Below are positions 1 to 12,803 of a stretch of DNA of 32,178 nt, piece by piece. Source of the DNA: Sphaeroforma arctica JP610 (lineage: Eukaryota > Opisthokonta > Ichthyosporea > Ichthyophonida); the NCBI RefSeq assembly GCF_001186125.1, contig NW_014040400.1, forward strand, positions 1 through 32,178, given 5' to 3'. The notes under the pieces were generated by a model. The model was given only the letters and a program-made list of their open reading frames with translations, was not told where the DNA came from and made no database searches. Numbering within the stretch: the first letter of the stretch is position 1; every line of letters begins with the position of its first letter. A program made the position numbers and the translations under genes.

Positions 1-536
1 TATATGGTGATTTCTTCTTAGTCTTGTTCTAGATGTACACTGCAGTTTAATATAAGTTATCGTACAGGTTAAAACATAGTGATATAGCGTGTAGCACTTA
101 CTGTGCCACACACTCTCTATGTATACTTCAACTATTATTGCCATGTGAATTCACCCTTGTTTGAATTCTCACAAAATATTGACGACACAAATTTCCTGAA
201 AACTGATGACAGGCCTGACTGCCCCAAATCCTGGCCCAGATTTGGGTCGGCCGAAACCTTACCCTAAATTCTTAGGGCTCAGTTCACAGTCAATCACAAC
301 CCCCCGCTACAATTGCATGTCACCTTAACCTGCGTGACGTGCCATCGTAACCTTACTGTATCTGAGCACCGCCGCCTAAAGACCCCTGCTCCGTATACGT
401 CTGAAGAAAAACTAAAGTAAAAAAATTCACCTATGTACACGTCCTGAGTACACGCGCGTTAGACTTACTTTCCACCCCCGCGTGGGAGGTGGAGTTCGGC
501 CACCCTACTTCACCCTTGAGGATTTAATAACTGCAA
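1..536. other. left flank, no gene seen
   Basis: No convincing coding region, RNA gene or tandem repeat is visible. It lies beyond the integrase end of the adjacent retroelement fossil and may contain its decayed 3' end. I compared it by eye with 5160-5500 for a matching terminal repeat and found none. Confidence 0.4.
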
Positions 537-3500
537 CTAACGACGTGCTGGCATATCCACCCCGTCCTCGGACAACTGCAACTCGCCCCAAGCCCGAAGG
601 CGACCACGTCTGTATCTTGCCGATTGCGCAAAGGCAAAACATTTCTCTACCTGGCGCTTGAAGTGCACCCACTTCTTCTCATCCGAGAACATGCGCTTCA
701 ACAGCTTGGTGTACCGCTTGTCAAGCACATGCTTACTCCCAGACCCCGGTACCAGAGGTGTGTAGCACTCCAGGTCCGCCTCATCGCACCACATCTGCCA
801 ACGGCTCCAGACCGAACGCATGGCGTTGGACCATGTTCGGGCATTCTTAGTACGGCGCAGGCAGTGTCCTACCGTCTGCTTGCACCCGTCCTTAGAACCA
901 CAAAGTGGCGAATGGTACATGAGCCAATCCTCAAAGCGACCATTCGGGCGATAACGCATGGGTGTCCTCGCATGTGCCTCCTTCGTGAACTTCCCAATAT
1001 GCAGTTTCAACTCCGCCCGAAGAAACTTGCGTGCCATCTCCACCACGTGAGTAAGTAGAGCTTGTACCGATACCACCTTCGCTGGGCCACCCCGGCGCGC
1101 TGACAGGTCATGAGACTTGCCCCGCAATCTATACCAAACCTGCGAACCGACCGGTAACAAAGTCACGTCTTCACGGCTGATGTTGGCACGACTCTGTTGC
1201 TCCAGCTGAGCCCGAAGGTCCCGCACCGCCGCAACGGCATCGCGGACCGCCATTCTCCGACTCGAGCAGTGACAGCACCCTGTCCTGTAACTCCAGTCGC
1301 TTCTGTCTGTTGATTTCAAATCTCTGCCAGTCATATGGAAATAGGGGGAGAAACCTGTGACAGAATTGCGCGTAGCGTTGTAGATCCGCACCATCTCATA
1401 AACCAGGTACAACCACGCACGCGGAGAGTCGTCCGCAGCCTATCTCCCGGCGCAACCAGTCCTTCATCGTCCTGATGAAAGTCTCTGGTCGCCCGTTGCT
1501 CTGATGCCGATTCACCGTGATCCAGTGCGGTTCAATGTTGCGACGCTCGCAGAACGTCGTCACATCCCCATTCTTAAAGCCGCGCAGATGAGCCCCACGC
1601 CAATACTTGTTCCCCTATGAAATGAGCCGCTGAGGGACCATCCACGTTAGGACCAAACACTATCGCGAACATCATGCGAGTCTGCGTGTCCACCGCTAGG
1701 AGCACCTTGGACTGCCCATTGACCAGGTCAAAGTCCATGAAGTCCATGCTAATCTCTCGCATGGCTTCTTCTAGCTGCGGTGGCTACTGGAGCAAGCCCT
1801 TCTCCCTGCCCAAGTCATGCGACACCGCCTGGCAGGCGTCACAACTTTGCCGCACATGAGTGCACATCTCCATCATGCCACTCCAACCCCATAATGTGCG
1901 TACCAGCTGATTCAACCGCTTGGCATCCGCATGCACAAACAGCTCGTGGGTGTACCGTACAATCCGTTCCACGATTGTACCCCCCACCTCAAAACCAAAG
2001 ACTGAACCTTCATCGACTGAAGCCGATCCCATTTCAAGTCTTCTTAGGGCTCATTCACTGGATCCTACTCTATCTTAGTGCGCACCTCGGCACTAGGAGG
2101 TTCTAGAACCTCAGGTTCATCCAGATCCATGTCGTTCTGAGCAGGCAACGTATTAACAATATTGACTGAATCCCTGTCGCCGAGTTAATTTCGGGGACTT
2201 CGCACTCTGACTGCGCGTCTACATTGCTCCTAAAACCCCCCCAGCCTGGGACTTATCACCGTTCTCCAGCTGGGCGTCCGCTTCCCTACCGACTGGTCAA
2301 ACACCTCGCTGGGATCCTGCCAGGACTGCATGGAAAGCACAGCTACCGCAGAGATAGGTGTTGTCTTTACCCCTGCTTCCTCCGCAGGGAGCCCACAACT
2401 AAGCCTCTTACCACTTGGATGAGTCACGACACCTACTGTGTCTTCCTACACCATACAGGAGATAACCTCATTCTCACGTTTTACTGCCGCCGCAGCTAAC
2501 CTCTCAAAGACGGGACGCTCTGCCTCCAACTTCTCCCAAAAGTCATTGCGCAAGTTGTGCGGTCTGTATGGACTCATGTGACACACCAGTGTCACAAAGT
2601 CGGGAGCCAGCATTACCTCACGGCCATGCTTTAAGAAGACACCCTCATTCGGGTAGATCACCACCGGATCTGCTGAAAGCATCGGTAAAATGTTCTTGAA
2701 CCACCCTGGCTATCACCCTACCTAAATGTGACCATTTAGGGTTGAAGTACCACCTCGTACCCATCCAGGTGCGTAAAGCAAGCAACCCCCCGACAAGCAT
2801 AGGCTGATAGAGTGGCTTCATCCGATAATTAGTCGGATGCGCAAACCCTTCCGCATCAAATGGACCAAACTTGTCCCGAATCTTGGTAAACCAACTCTTA
2901 CTCAAGGCGTAGGACTCAGGCTTAGGTTCCACCACCACCGGCTCACTCCAATCGACTCGCTCCTCAACCGGGGCACTCCGTGCCTGCATGATTGGGTCAA
3001 TGTGGTAACTCACCCAGTATGTGCTTGAGTATTATATCAAAGTCTCTCAGCAACTGAGCATACCGAGCCATACTCCGACCTCTAACAGAAGAATCATACG
3101 ACAGCGGATCCTTCGTCAACATTGCGACCAATGGCTCGTGATCCGTGTAGATCATGACCGGATGTTGCGACCTCTTGACGATACGCCACGACTTGTGCAC
3201 ACAGTACACAATAGCTAGGGCTTCCTTATCCGTGATGTGATAACCTAACTGGGCTGGGCTGAACTTCGAAGACCAGAACCCTACAGAGCACAACTTCTTC
3301 TCTCGCCTGGCGAACAACCCCCCGCCCACTCCTACCGAGTCACACGCGTCGCAGTACATCTCCAACTTATCCTCGAACCTAGGTTCGACCAGAACCCACC
3401 TCTTGGCCACCTCAGCTCGGATACGATCTATCGCCTCTTGCTGGATCGGTCCCCACACAAAAGGAACATCCTTCTTGCTGAGATCCGAGATAGATGCCAT

Positions 3501-5012
3501 GATCCTGGAGTTGTCTGAAATGTACTGGCCCCAATACCCTATCGTGTGGTACCAGGACGCCAACAGGTTCTTGTCTGTAGGTGAAGACATGCGTAGAATG
3601 GACTCCATCCGATCTTCACTGATGGCGGAACCCTTTTCATCAACCAACCTACCCAACGCCAGAACTGATCGGTCAGAAAAATTAAAGCAACACTCCTTCA
3701 AGTTCAGCTTGACGTTGTGCTTCTTACATGCCGCAATCAAAGCCCTGATGCTCGTCCAATACTGCTTGGCATCATTGTCTCCCAACACCCATATCATCAA
3801 TGTATGTCTTAAGTCCATCAACGCTTCGGAGGGCCTGCTCCATCCTTTGCTGTATAACCCAAGACGCCGGCTTGATACCAAGCGGCATGCCCACAAATGA
3901 GCGCTTGCCCCAAAGCGTCCAGAACGTCAAGAGATGCTGCGATCCCTCTGCGACCTTGGGCTGGCAAAACCTTCGCCCAATATTTACTATGGTGCGGTAC
4001 TTCTTGCCGCGTAACGCCGACAAGAACTCCTGCTCCGTAGGCACTGGATACTTATCACATTCCAACGTACCATTGAGTTTGTTGTATTTATTGCAACACC
4101 GCCAGTCATTGACCGACAGCGGTACAACCCCTGGCTTCTTAATGACCATGTGCGGCATCGCACAATAAAAATTTGCTTCAGCATCCGATATCTCACGAGT
4201 CACGCCACCATGATCCCAGTCACCAACCTTTCCACCAAGTAACGTGGTGAACAAGGAACCCTTGTTAGGGTAAACATTGTAACACGGTTGCGACCCTTTT
4301 CCACTTTGAATTCAACCCCATTACGAAAGCGGATATCATCAAAAACCATGAAAGTGGGGACAGCCGCATTGTATGCCAGAGGCTGGATGTCTTTGAAGAT
4401 GGTGTCCAACTCACGCTTCGGCAGCCCACAAGCCCTATGCAGCTTCCGTAACTGGGGCTGGTCGAACTCCAAGTGCGCCTGCGGATCCACTTCTTTCGCC
4501 GGAGATACAGTCGTCGCGCCTATCGGCATATTGACCTCCGCCAGCAAATCATGAAGACGTAGTAACACATACTCGTCAGCGTCATCTAGCTCTGCCGCGT
4601 TGGCCAAGTAGTCCAACCTCTGCTTAATCTCCATAAAGCGCGCTTGCACTGACGCAATGTATTTCTTACGACGCTACTCCTTAAACTCATTCCAATGTAC
4701 CGCACGTAAGCCCAGGTGGCTATGTAACGTGTTGAGTTTTATGTTCTGCGGCATTAGCACATCAAGCTTTCGCCGCGTGCTTCTAACTTGTGTGCGCCGC
4801 GCTCTCGCCCGCTTGCCCGGCGGGCTCTTCATTCCCGGCTGCTCCTCATCCACCGCTTGAGACTTCAAGAAGTCTATGACCTGCGTCTGAGGAACAACTA
4901 CCAACAAATCCTGCTTTGTCCACATTAAGGATAGGCGCGCTTTCAGTAAGTCCTTGAAGCCAAGTAAGACATCCGTGTCAAACGGCAAGGACATAACAAC
5001 CAACAGATCCAT
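537..5012 (-). mobile_element. broken Ty3/gypsy-type LTR retroelement (pol region)
   Basis: Minus-strand fragments give the pol order protease-like, reverse transcriptase, RNase H, integrase, which is the Ty3/gypsy (Metaviridae) order. Rough parts: a protease-tail-like stretch with a DVLLGF motif near 4.9-5.0 kb; reverse transcriptase at about 3.5-4.2 kb, with FVGMPLGIKPA and a YIDDMG active-site motif; RNase H at about 3.0-3.4 kb, with YCDACDSVGVGG and YTDHEPL; an HHCC-type integrase zinc region near 1.8-2.0 kb; integrase core near 1.6-1.8 kb; and an integrase C-terminal part near 1.0-1.4 kb, with YNATRNSVTGFSP. No gag and no pair of terminal repeats was recognised, so the true ends are unknown. 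The coding region is interrupted by roughly half a dozen or more breaks, so this is a fossil, probably of moderate age because the domains are still easy to read. It lies downstream of SIN3 on the same strand. Confidence 0.85.
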
Positions 5013-5510
5013 GGGACGAACAACAGATTCTCCCCCATGTGTCCAAAGTCACAAAAGACTGTACCACACCCGACGGACGGACTCAACCCATTTCCGCCAC
5101 ACCCTTGTACGGGAAACCTGTGTAGCGTGCAACCTTCGAGGCGGGCCCAAGGTATAGGGTTAAGTTAGATGTAAAGGTACCCATCGGCTGGGACCTGAGG
5201 GACTCAGAGGGACTTAGAAGGAGTCAGGTAGTCAAGGACTCAGGTTTTGGACCCAGTCGATGAGTTATCATAAATTATGTTGTCATGGGTACGGAATAGT
5301 GGCCCAGGTTGTGAGGGAAGCCAAGTGATCAGAAGAATCACCTGGCGACTAATTTTAGATAACTGTGGCAAGGGAATTGTCACACTCTACGAAGCTAGTT
5401 TAATGACATAGTGAATAAACATTGTTGTGTGTAAGTTTAACTAGGCGTATATCTCACTCACAATTGAGCTATGTAGCGATTAAGAAATAGACGGTAATCT
5501 TTGATACGAG

Positions 5511-5898
5511 ATGTCGAATGAGGGAATAAAAATATTCCGAGGAAAAGAAGATGGTGACTATCATATATGGATAAAGTGTAGTGGTCAGACGATCAAGGAA
5601 CGAAAAGCGCACAACCCAAGCGGTATTGCTGACACGGAGGACCAGGCTGAACACTACTTGCGACATGGAATCAACGGCGACCCAGGCCAGCATTGGAGCT
5701 GCTTTGGGCGATGAGCTTATGGATGTGGGGATGATCGACTTCTTGGTCTTAGCTCACTGTGACAATCATATATCTGGTATCGGGTTTAACATTGATACGT
5801 ATGCACACATTTGTTTTGGCCGTACGAAGAGCGTAGAGCGGATACAAGCACCATCAACTTGGCAAGAGGATCAAACTCGACTCTCGCCAATCATATGA
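5511..5898 (+). other. unidentified short open frames
   Basis: Two overlapping plus-strand open frames. The first begins at an ATG at 5511 and encodes 67 residues including FRGKEDGDYHIWIK, which loosely resembles the start of a retroelement Gag protein. The second runs to 5898 and includes DFLVLAHCDNHISGIGF, which loosely recalls the end of a glycosyltransferase fold. Neither resemblance is strong and no domain is complete. It could be an old element remnant, an exon of an unrecognised gene, or chance. Confidence 0.15.
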
Positions 5899-6013
5899 AA
5901 CGTGAATTAAATAGGAACGAATCTCCAGCGCCAATATATCGAGCGTCGATATCCAAAACACGCTATATAGTATTCTTTCTACTTATAACGGTGTGAGTGA
6001 CGTTGCTTGTTCC

Positions 6014-6019
6014 TTTAAT
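6014..6019 (-). terminator. candidate SIN3 polyadenylation signal (ATTAAA)
   Basis: On the minus strand an ATTAAA hexamer lies about 110 nt past the SIN3 stop codon. ATTAAA is the commonest variant of AATAAA in animals, and no AATAAA was seen nearer. In AT-rich DNA such a hexamer can occur by chance. Confidence 0.25.
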
Positions 6020-6127
6020 ATTTAGAGTTACACATTGTCCCTACGAGATAAAATTCCATCTTTGAGACATAATATTTATGAGAGGAGTGGCCAAATCCTC
6101 TAATGTAGCCATTGTATCTGCATTCCA

Positions 6128-9100
6128 TCAACTGCCGGATTTCGCAGGTTCTGCAGTATTCGTGCCATTGGCTATCTTAGCCTGCGAAGTCTCTTCGACA
6201 ATTTTGAGTAGACTCTCTGTATTTTTGTCGGTAGACTTATTATCATTTAACCATTTCGTGCCGAATCTCCGCCATCTATTCAGATTGGCAGCAGGGCCAT
6301 TGAGGGTCCTCTGTAATATCATATGAACAAGAGGTTTAGTATCAGAACACAATCAAGGGGACCTATCTGTATTGATAGGAAAGTAAACATCATGACTTGC
6401 GGCAACAAGAACGCCTGGAATCGAGGGGATTTACGACGAAAAATGCATGCGAAAACAACAATAACATCAGAAACGACAAATAAGCACACTCCGCTTCAAT
6501 TGTAGAACAACGATAGCGCTGCCTTGACAAAACAATTTACGTGCACACTGCACTTCGACTGAGGCCGTTGATATTAAGTTCACGACCATGTAATCGCGGC
6601 ATGCACATGCAGCGATGAGCGATGAAGTGAGTGAGGTCTTTCCCGTGTAATCACATGCCGCCACCACAGTACAATGGAGTACACACACCTTTACTCTCAT
6701 TGGCCCGCCCGTCCGCGTCTTCGTGACGTAGTCCGATGTGTCGGTCACGTACTTGAGCTTGTACGAATTAATGCACATCTTAACTTCCAGCGCATTCTTG
6801 GCGTAGATTGACACTTTCCTGTCGGTGCCGTCCCGGTACTCTGTGGTACACTCGGCCGTGTTGTGCGCCGCTGTCTGTGCATCTGTCATATTCACATCCT
6901 CATCTAGGTCCGCCTCAGCAACCGACGCATTGACATTTGGATGTACGTGTTTCTCAATGCCGGTGTCCACGGCACGCCGCAGGAACACGGGCACCTTGAG
7001 CATATTACCCGTGTAACTCGAGAGCAGGTTACTTTGACCCATTCCTTCATTCTCGTTGCTATGGTTACCCGTGCCATTAATTCGGCTATTCCCGCGCGAC
7101 GCGGTCCCAGCATCCGAATCGCCGGTGGTTGTATCCTTATTATTATTGCCATTCCGCCTGCCGTTGCCATGGTGACCACCCGCGGTGCCTCCTCTCCCCA
7201 CCTTGCCTCTGCCTTTCGCATTCCCGGTAGTGCTAACCGTGTTCCGTTCCTGCGTGTGGTATATGTGGCTCAGCACATACTGAGACGTGATGCCTACGGG
7301 TTCTGAGGTCACCATCACTACAGGCGTGGCGGTAGCGTGACTTGTCTGCCCCAGTCCTTTCTGGGGCCGGACGGGTGCTTGATTGTCGACTGTCGATTGC
7401 TGCGGCGCGGATGTATCTGTATCTGTATCTGTGCCTGTACTTGCATCCGCACCTGCTTTGGCGACATTATCGCTATCGTTCGCCGCGGAAGGCTTTACAG
7501 TGGCATCGGAACTATCCACTGCCGGCGATGGGTCCGTCTTCACAGAACCCTCCACCTCAGCAGCCACAGGCGTCTCCAATCGCGCAGCCTTGACCTCCCT
7601 CTCATCGGGCTCTTCATGTGTGTTCGAAACCGTGCCCGTGCTCACCTCAGCCTCCACAATGGTGCGTTTCTTAGCACCTTGTGCGGCATCTCTCGGGATT
7701 CTCCGTATACTGGGTACAACAGAGGGCGGGGCGATGGTGGTAGCGTCTGTGTACTTGCTGACATACAGGGACCATTCCTCGTCTACAGTAGACGCATCTA
7801 TTTGTGGGCTGGATGTTTCGTCGGGGTTGAGCATTCGCAGTCGCGCATCGGATATCTTTTCGGATAGGGCCCCGAATTTCCTCTGTTGGCGTTCATGTAT
7901 GGGTGTGACAGTGAGTGAGTGAGTGAGTGAGATCTGATGGATCGGGTGGGTTTCCATTTGATATTCCCACTCGCAAATCTTTAAATACACGGTGACAGAT
8001 GAAACGAGCAACAGAGTCGTGACTTAAGCTCATACTTGCTGATTTATGAGAGTCGTTCTACTACAGCATTCAACGGACGGACAGCTTAAGCTTATCAATT
8101 ATTGGATGCGCCGAAGCGATACAATACACAAATAGATTTGACCGTAAAGAGAACGTTGTTTCCTCTCTCACGTGCATGTGCATGGAAACAACCTGTGCAT
8201 ATACTTAGCCACTTGTGTATACACCCGAGATATTGTTCATTGACTGGTAAATGCACACTTACGAATTCGACGGAGAAAAGCGAATCATCGCGGATAGAGT
8301 GCTCGCAGTTCGTGCGGTAGACAGCCGGGTTGAATGCGGGATACGTTTCCTTACACAGTTGGTTGTAGTCGTACAGACTTAGAAGCTTGCGCGAGATTTC
8401 GTCGGTAGTGAGCGAGTGCAGCTGTGTGTAGATGGGCCGAGAGAGGGGGAGGGTAAATGTGTAGGAAAGGTTATTCCTCAGACATCACTATCGAAAGTAG
8501 CTCCAAAACGCTTATACAAACAGAGATGGTAGAGGGGATTCAAGTTGTGATACATTCTACAAGGGTTGTTGGGTGGCTAAAGTAAAAGTAAAAGTAGAAG
8601 TAGAAGTAGCTGTACAATTGCTTACCTGTCGCATTGAGTTTTGGATCAATCGGTCGATTGTGAACACCTCATGAGCCCGTGGCCCGTACAAGTCGCGTAA
8701 CAAATCTTCGTAAGTGGCGGAGTCGATGCCATTGTCCAGTAGCGCCTCGACGTATGTGATGAATGTCTTGTGGAGGTGCGCTGGCCTGGGGAGAGGAGAA
8801 GGCTCAGAGATTAAGAGACCTTGTGAATAAGTAGATAAGTATATATTTATACTAGGCGTTATACTTGAATATAGTCAGTAGTGGGTAGGACCATGACGAC
8901 TATATATACAGCGTGTGTTGAGAGGTTATACAGGCAACAAGCAAGGCTTCTCATACATTTGCACACCGTCCGAGTATGTGACCGGGTGGACAGATAACAT
9001 GGCAAGCTCCATGCGTGAAAGATGTTAATACTACATAAGACTTGCGCATGCCCTTTAACCCCACGATAAGTATGTACTGTAGTAAGATAGATTAGTAGAC

Positions 9101-11122
9101 CTTTCCTGAACTTCGCATGCGACATCACTAGCCATCACTTTCCACACAACAGTGCCCATTAAAATCAACCCTCTCCCACACACATACGCACACACACACA
9201 TAATTTCACACTGGAACATACTCGACGGTGGGGGCGTGTTTGCGCTTGATGATCACTGCCACCTCTTCATGCGGGTCTTGTTTGGTGAAGCCGTCGTACT
9301 CGTGTAGCTCCTTGTACCTGGCCCATTCCTTTAGGGCTTTGCACCGCGAGTAAATGAGATAATGCATCCGCAGGAACGCAAACCAGTGGTTGTTGCCGTA
9401 GAACATGTCCACCGTTCGCACCGAGCGTTTCTTGGCCTTGCCGGAAGGCTTGTTTGCGGTGACGGCCTGTAGTGTAGTGTATGTTATATATATATATATA
9501 TAAATGTGAATATGAGTTTGAGTACCTCGAGCGATGCAATCTATATGTGACTAAATATGAGTGTATCTGTATGCATCTACAAGCGAGTAAAGGTATTTAC
9601 CACATAGACCCCTATGAAAAAATAGTACATTCATAGATACAATCCGATCATTTACGCCAACAAGCATACGAATATTTCGACAGTCCGCACCAAACAAACT
9701 CAACAACGGTTTGTAAGTATGTTCTAGGCCCGAAACACTTGCACCACGAAGATGGCGATCATTTTCCATTGGCTAACACATACCATATCATCGCATTTAA
9801 ACTGCGTAAACTACGTAAACTGCGTGTCTTGTGCTGTAACCTATGTCGTTTCAACCTGATCAACACAGCGCACACATATCCTCACTCCAATCACAACGCA
9901 GATAGCCAAACTCTCCGGATACCTACCGAGGCCTGCACCAATGGGTTTATAATCGTGGGTTGGGGTCCCCTGTAGTGCCCACTCCTCCCCGTAATCGACC
10001 CGTTTTCAAATTTCCTGCCCATATAAAACCCTTTATCGACCCCTTTCTCCAGCCCACTTTCCGAGTTTGACTTAATTCCGTTGATATTTTCGGACTTTCT
10101 GGGACTAGAGGGGTTTGCAGTAGCCGCCACGGCAGTGCTTGCGGTGCTGGTAGTTTGCTTGGCTGTGGTGGTAGTGGATGCAGTCTTGCTGGCCCGAGTC
10201 TTTGTGGCAGCTATGGAAATTAGGAGCAGGAGCAGAACAACACCATTAGTATGAGAAGGATAAGGACACGAGTAGATATAAAAGTGGCATGCGCGTATTA
10301 TATAGCCCTATCACTGTTTCTCCGACAATGTGACAGGATGGATATAACCAAAGAACGGCACAGCCACCACACATGCGCATGCGCATGTGAACACCACTGC
10401 AGGTCTACAGATATACGAGACACTCATCCAGAAACAGACACACCAGCAACAGCTCGCACGGACACACAAGCGGGCACGTGCATGGCAATATAGGGGGATA
10501 ACAATGCAAAGCGAGTCATCCACTCTTTACATTGGCAGAAAGGTAGGTAAGTAGGTAGGCAGCGGACGTCACAGACAGGACTTATAGGACACAGCGGTCT
10601 GTCAACCGCTCATGCATAGATGGACGATGCCTATACGTTGCAGCCCACAATGAGACGCAGATATGTACGTGCCGAGTAGCACATGCTCTATGCTCCCACT
10701 ACACGAATGAGAGCAGCAGAGCAATACAGTTATGTGTGGGGAACACCGTACAGGGCGTAGACTCCCGCCTGACATACAGCTGTAAAGATAATGTGATATA
10801 GCCCGGATAACGGCACTGAACCAAACAATACCACCATGTGTAGGTATAGTCAGAGTGCCTGCTAGTTAGAGCCGAGACAGACATCTTGTGACTACTCAGC
10901 ACTCACAATGCAAGCGCAGTTCTTTGTCAATATATATTCATATTCATACATGAAGCATAAACAATGCACTAATATACACCCACTATAAATTTACCACTAC
11001 AAGTTTTATACCACAGACCACACCACAAATCATATATAGTATTTGCCACTATATGTAGTTTAAATTAAAACACCAATACGTACATAGGCGTAAAGATACG
11101 TATATATATATATATATACATA

Positions 11123-11156
<34 letters not shown>

Positions 11157-12770
11157 CAATTCAACACTATACACACGTGCAAGAAGACTTACTGCCATTT
11201 GGCAGGGCAGCGGGTGACACACTGCGTTCGCTATGCGGCGGATGGGTCAGCTTCTCGCGGTCCATTGGCTCGGTGCCGATCAATCTATAAATAGTCCAAG
11301 ACACATGCGACAAAGTCAATACCAGTGCGTTTGGGACCCTCGCGCCCGTTTGGTTCGTGAATCAGGTCATTTAAACAAAACTTTATGAAGCTAGAAAGAC
11401 TAGTTCTGTAGTTTGTAAGAGGGCGTGGTACCAAGTGTAGATAAAAAACCCTAAACCCTAAACATGCTTAGAAGTCGGCATACACGGAATAAAAACCCTA
11501 AACCCAAACTAATAGTTCAATTATTTCGGTAGATCAAACTAATAGTGCAATAATTCGTTCAATCGGACTATTAGTTCAATTATTTCGTTCGATCAGACTG
11601 GTAATTGCAACAAATGCTATGGCTCTAATACTACATCCGCTGTGCTGGGCTGGAAGTCAGAGCGATATAGAACATCACAGTCAGGAGGAAACAAAGACAG
11701 CCACGGGACAAGACAGGGATCAAATAGCTCCTTACACAAACACACGAGTCAAAACCAAGATCAGACTCGGATGTGATACCGCATATATACATATATATAT
11801 ATACATATTGTCATTTTCCAATGGCATTTGTGTGCAGCCGCACGGTGCCCAGTACTCTGATGTGATACTTACACACAGGACGACAACGCACACAACTACA
11901 CGGGTAGAAACACACATTGGAAGACGTAAGAAACTACTATATATATATATATATATATATACATACATATACATTATACATAGAAACACAAACACACACA
12001 CTATATATATATCCATATCACTCAAGTCAAACAATCAAACAAATCCCGCACATGATAGAGTGTGAGGAGCTGAAGGCGTTGCTACAGATGTACTGGTACA
12101 GTGAGAGAAATCGCATCCTATGATGAAGGGAATGAATAGGATCTACGGGGGAAATGGCACTTTAACAACAGGCTGCATACAAAACACAAATAGATAATCC
12201 ACAGTACAGCCACAGCCACAGCCACAGCCATATATATATACATATACATATACATAGCGAGGATGGGTATCGACATACTTGCACAGGAAATTGCACAGCA
12301 GATGGCTCATCTTCTGTCGGTCTGAGTTGCTGAAGCTGTTGGGGCAGTTGAAAAGGTAGTGGTGCATGAGCCGTGCCACCTCCTGCAGCACCTCTCTGTC
12401 CTCGTACGTGTGCGTGTAGTGCGGTGCCTCATTCGCACTCGCCTGCGTAGTCTCCTCGTTGCGCTTAGCCTCCACTTCCGCAAGCATACTCTTCACGGAG
12501 ATGGCTTTGCGGTCGTTCTGTTTGAACGTTGGGCCTTGGTGGTCCAGAGACTTGGCGTGGTTCTTCTCGGTGGTGGCATCCCACACTTGGTCCCAGCCCA
12601 CTTTGGCTGTGCGCAATTCCTCGCACTGGTTGTGGTAGGGGGTACGTTATGCTATCAACAGGCGTGTACAGGAGCATATGTCGATTAGGCACGCCTACAC
12701 GCGTACACACACGCAAAAATACACGCATATATCTATGCCTATATATACAAAAAAAACACACATACATAGG

Positions 12771-12803
<33 letters not shown>

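Larger units (their letters stand above)
5013..6127. other. spacer between retroelement fossil and SIN3 3' end
   Basis: About 1.1 kb. The left part may be the upstream edge of the fossil; it includes short imperfect GGGACTCAG-like repeats at about 5195-5250. The right part holds two short overlapping plus-strand open frames (separate entry) and the probable SIN3 3' UTR. No other gene was recognised. Confidence 0.4.
6128..9466 (-). other. SIN3: C-terminal SIN3 domain, exons 11-15
   Basis: Exon 11 carries [25 protein letters not shown], matching the FFVNNNWYxFLRLHQ motif of SIN3 C-termini. Exon 12 gives [24 protein letters not shown] and RLIQNSMRQ; exon 13 gives [14 protein letters not shown]. 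Exon 14 has [11 protein letters not shown], then a long insertion, then PVFLRR and [19 protein letters not shown]. Exon 15 ends with [15 protein letters not shown] and about 40 more residues. It stops earlier than human SIN3A, without the final ETLHFVSINKYRVKY-like segment. Confidence 0.85.

Noticed and set aside
1-5510. Long terminal repeats flanking the retroelement fossil
   Set aside because: Comparison of 1-536 with 5013-5510 by eye gave only short chance matches such as CACACTCT; no terminal repeat pair can be supported.
7337-7922. Plus-strand frames opposite SIN3 exon 14
   Set aside because: Shadow frames of a GC-rich coding exon with YLYLYL-type low complexity; the minus strand has the conserved SIN3 motifs.
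11619-12123. Frames rich in YIYIY in SIN3 intron 8
   Set aside because: Produced by TA microsatellites inside an intron.
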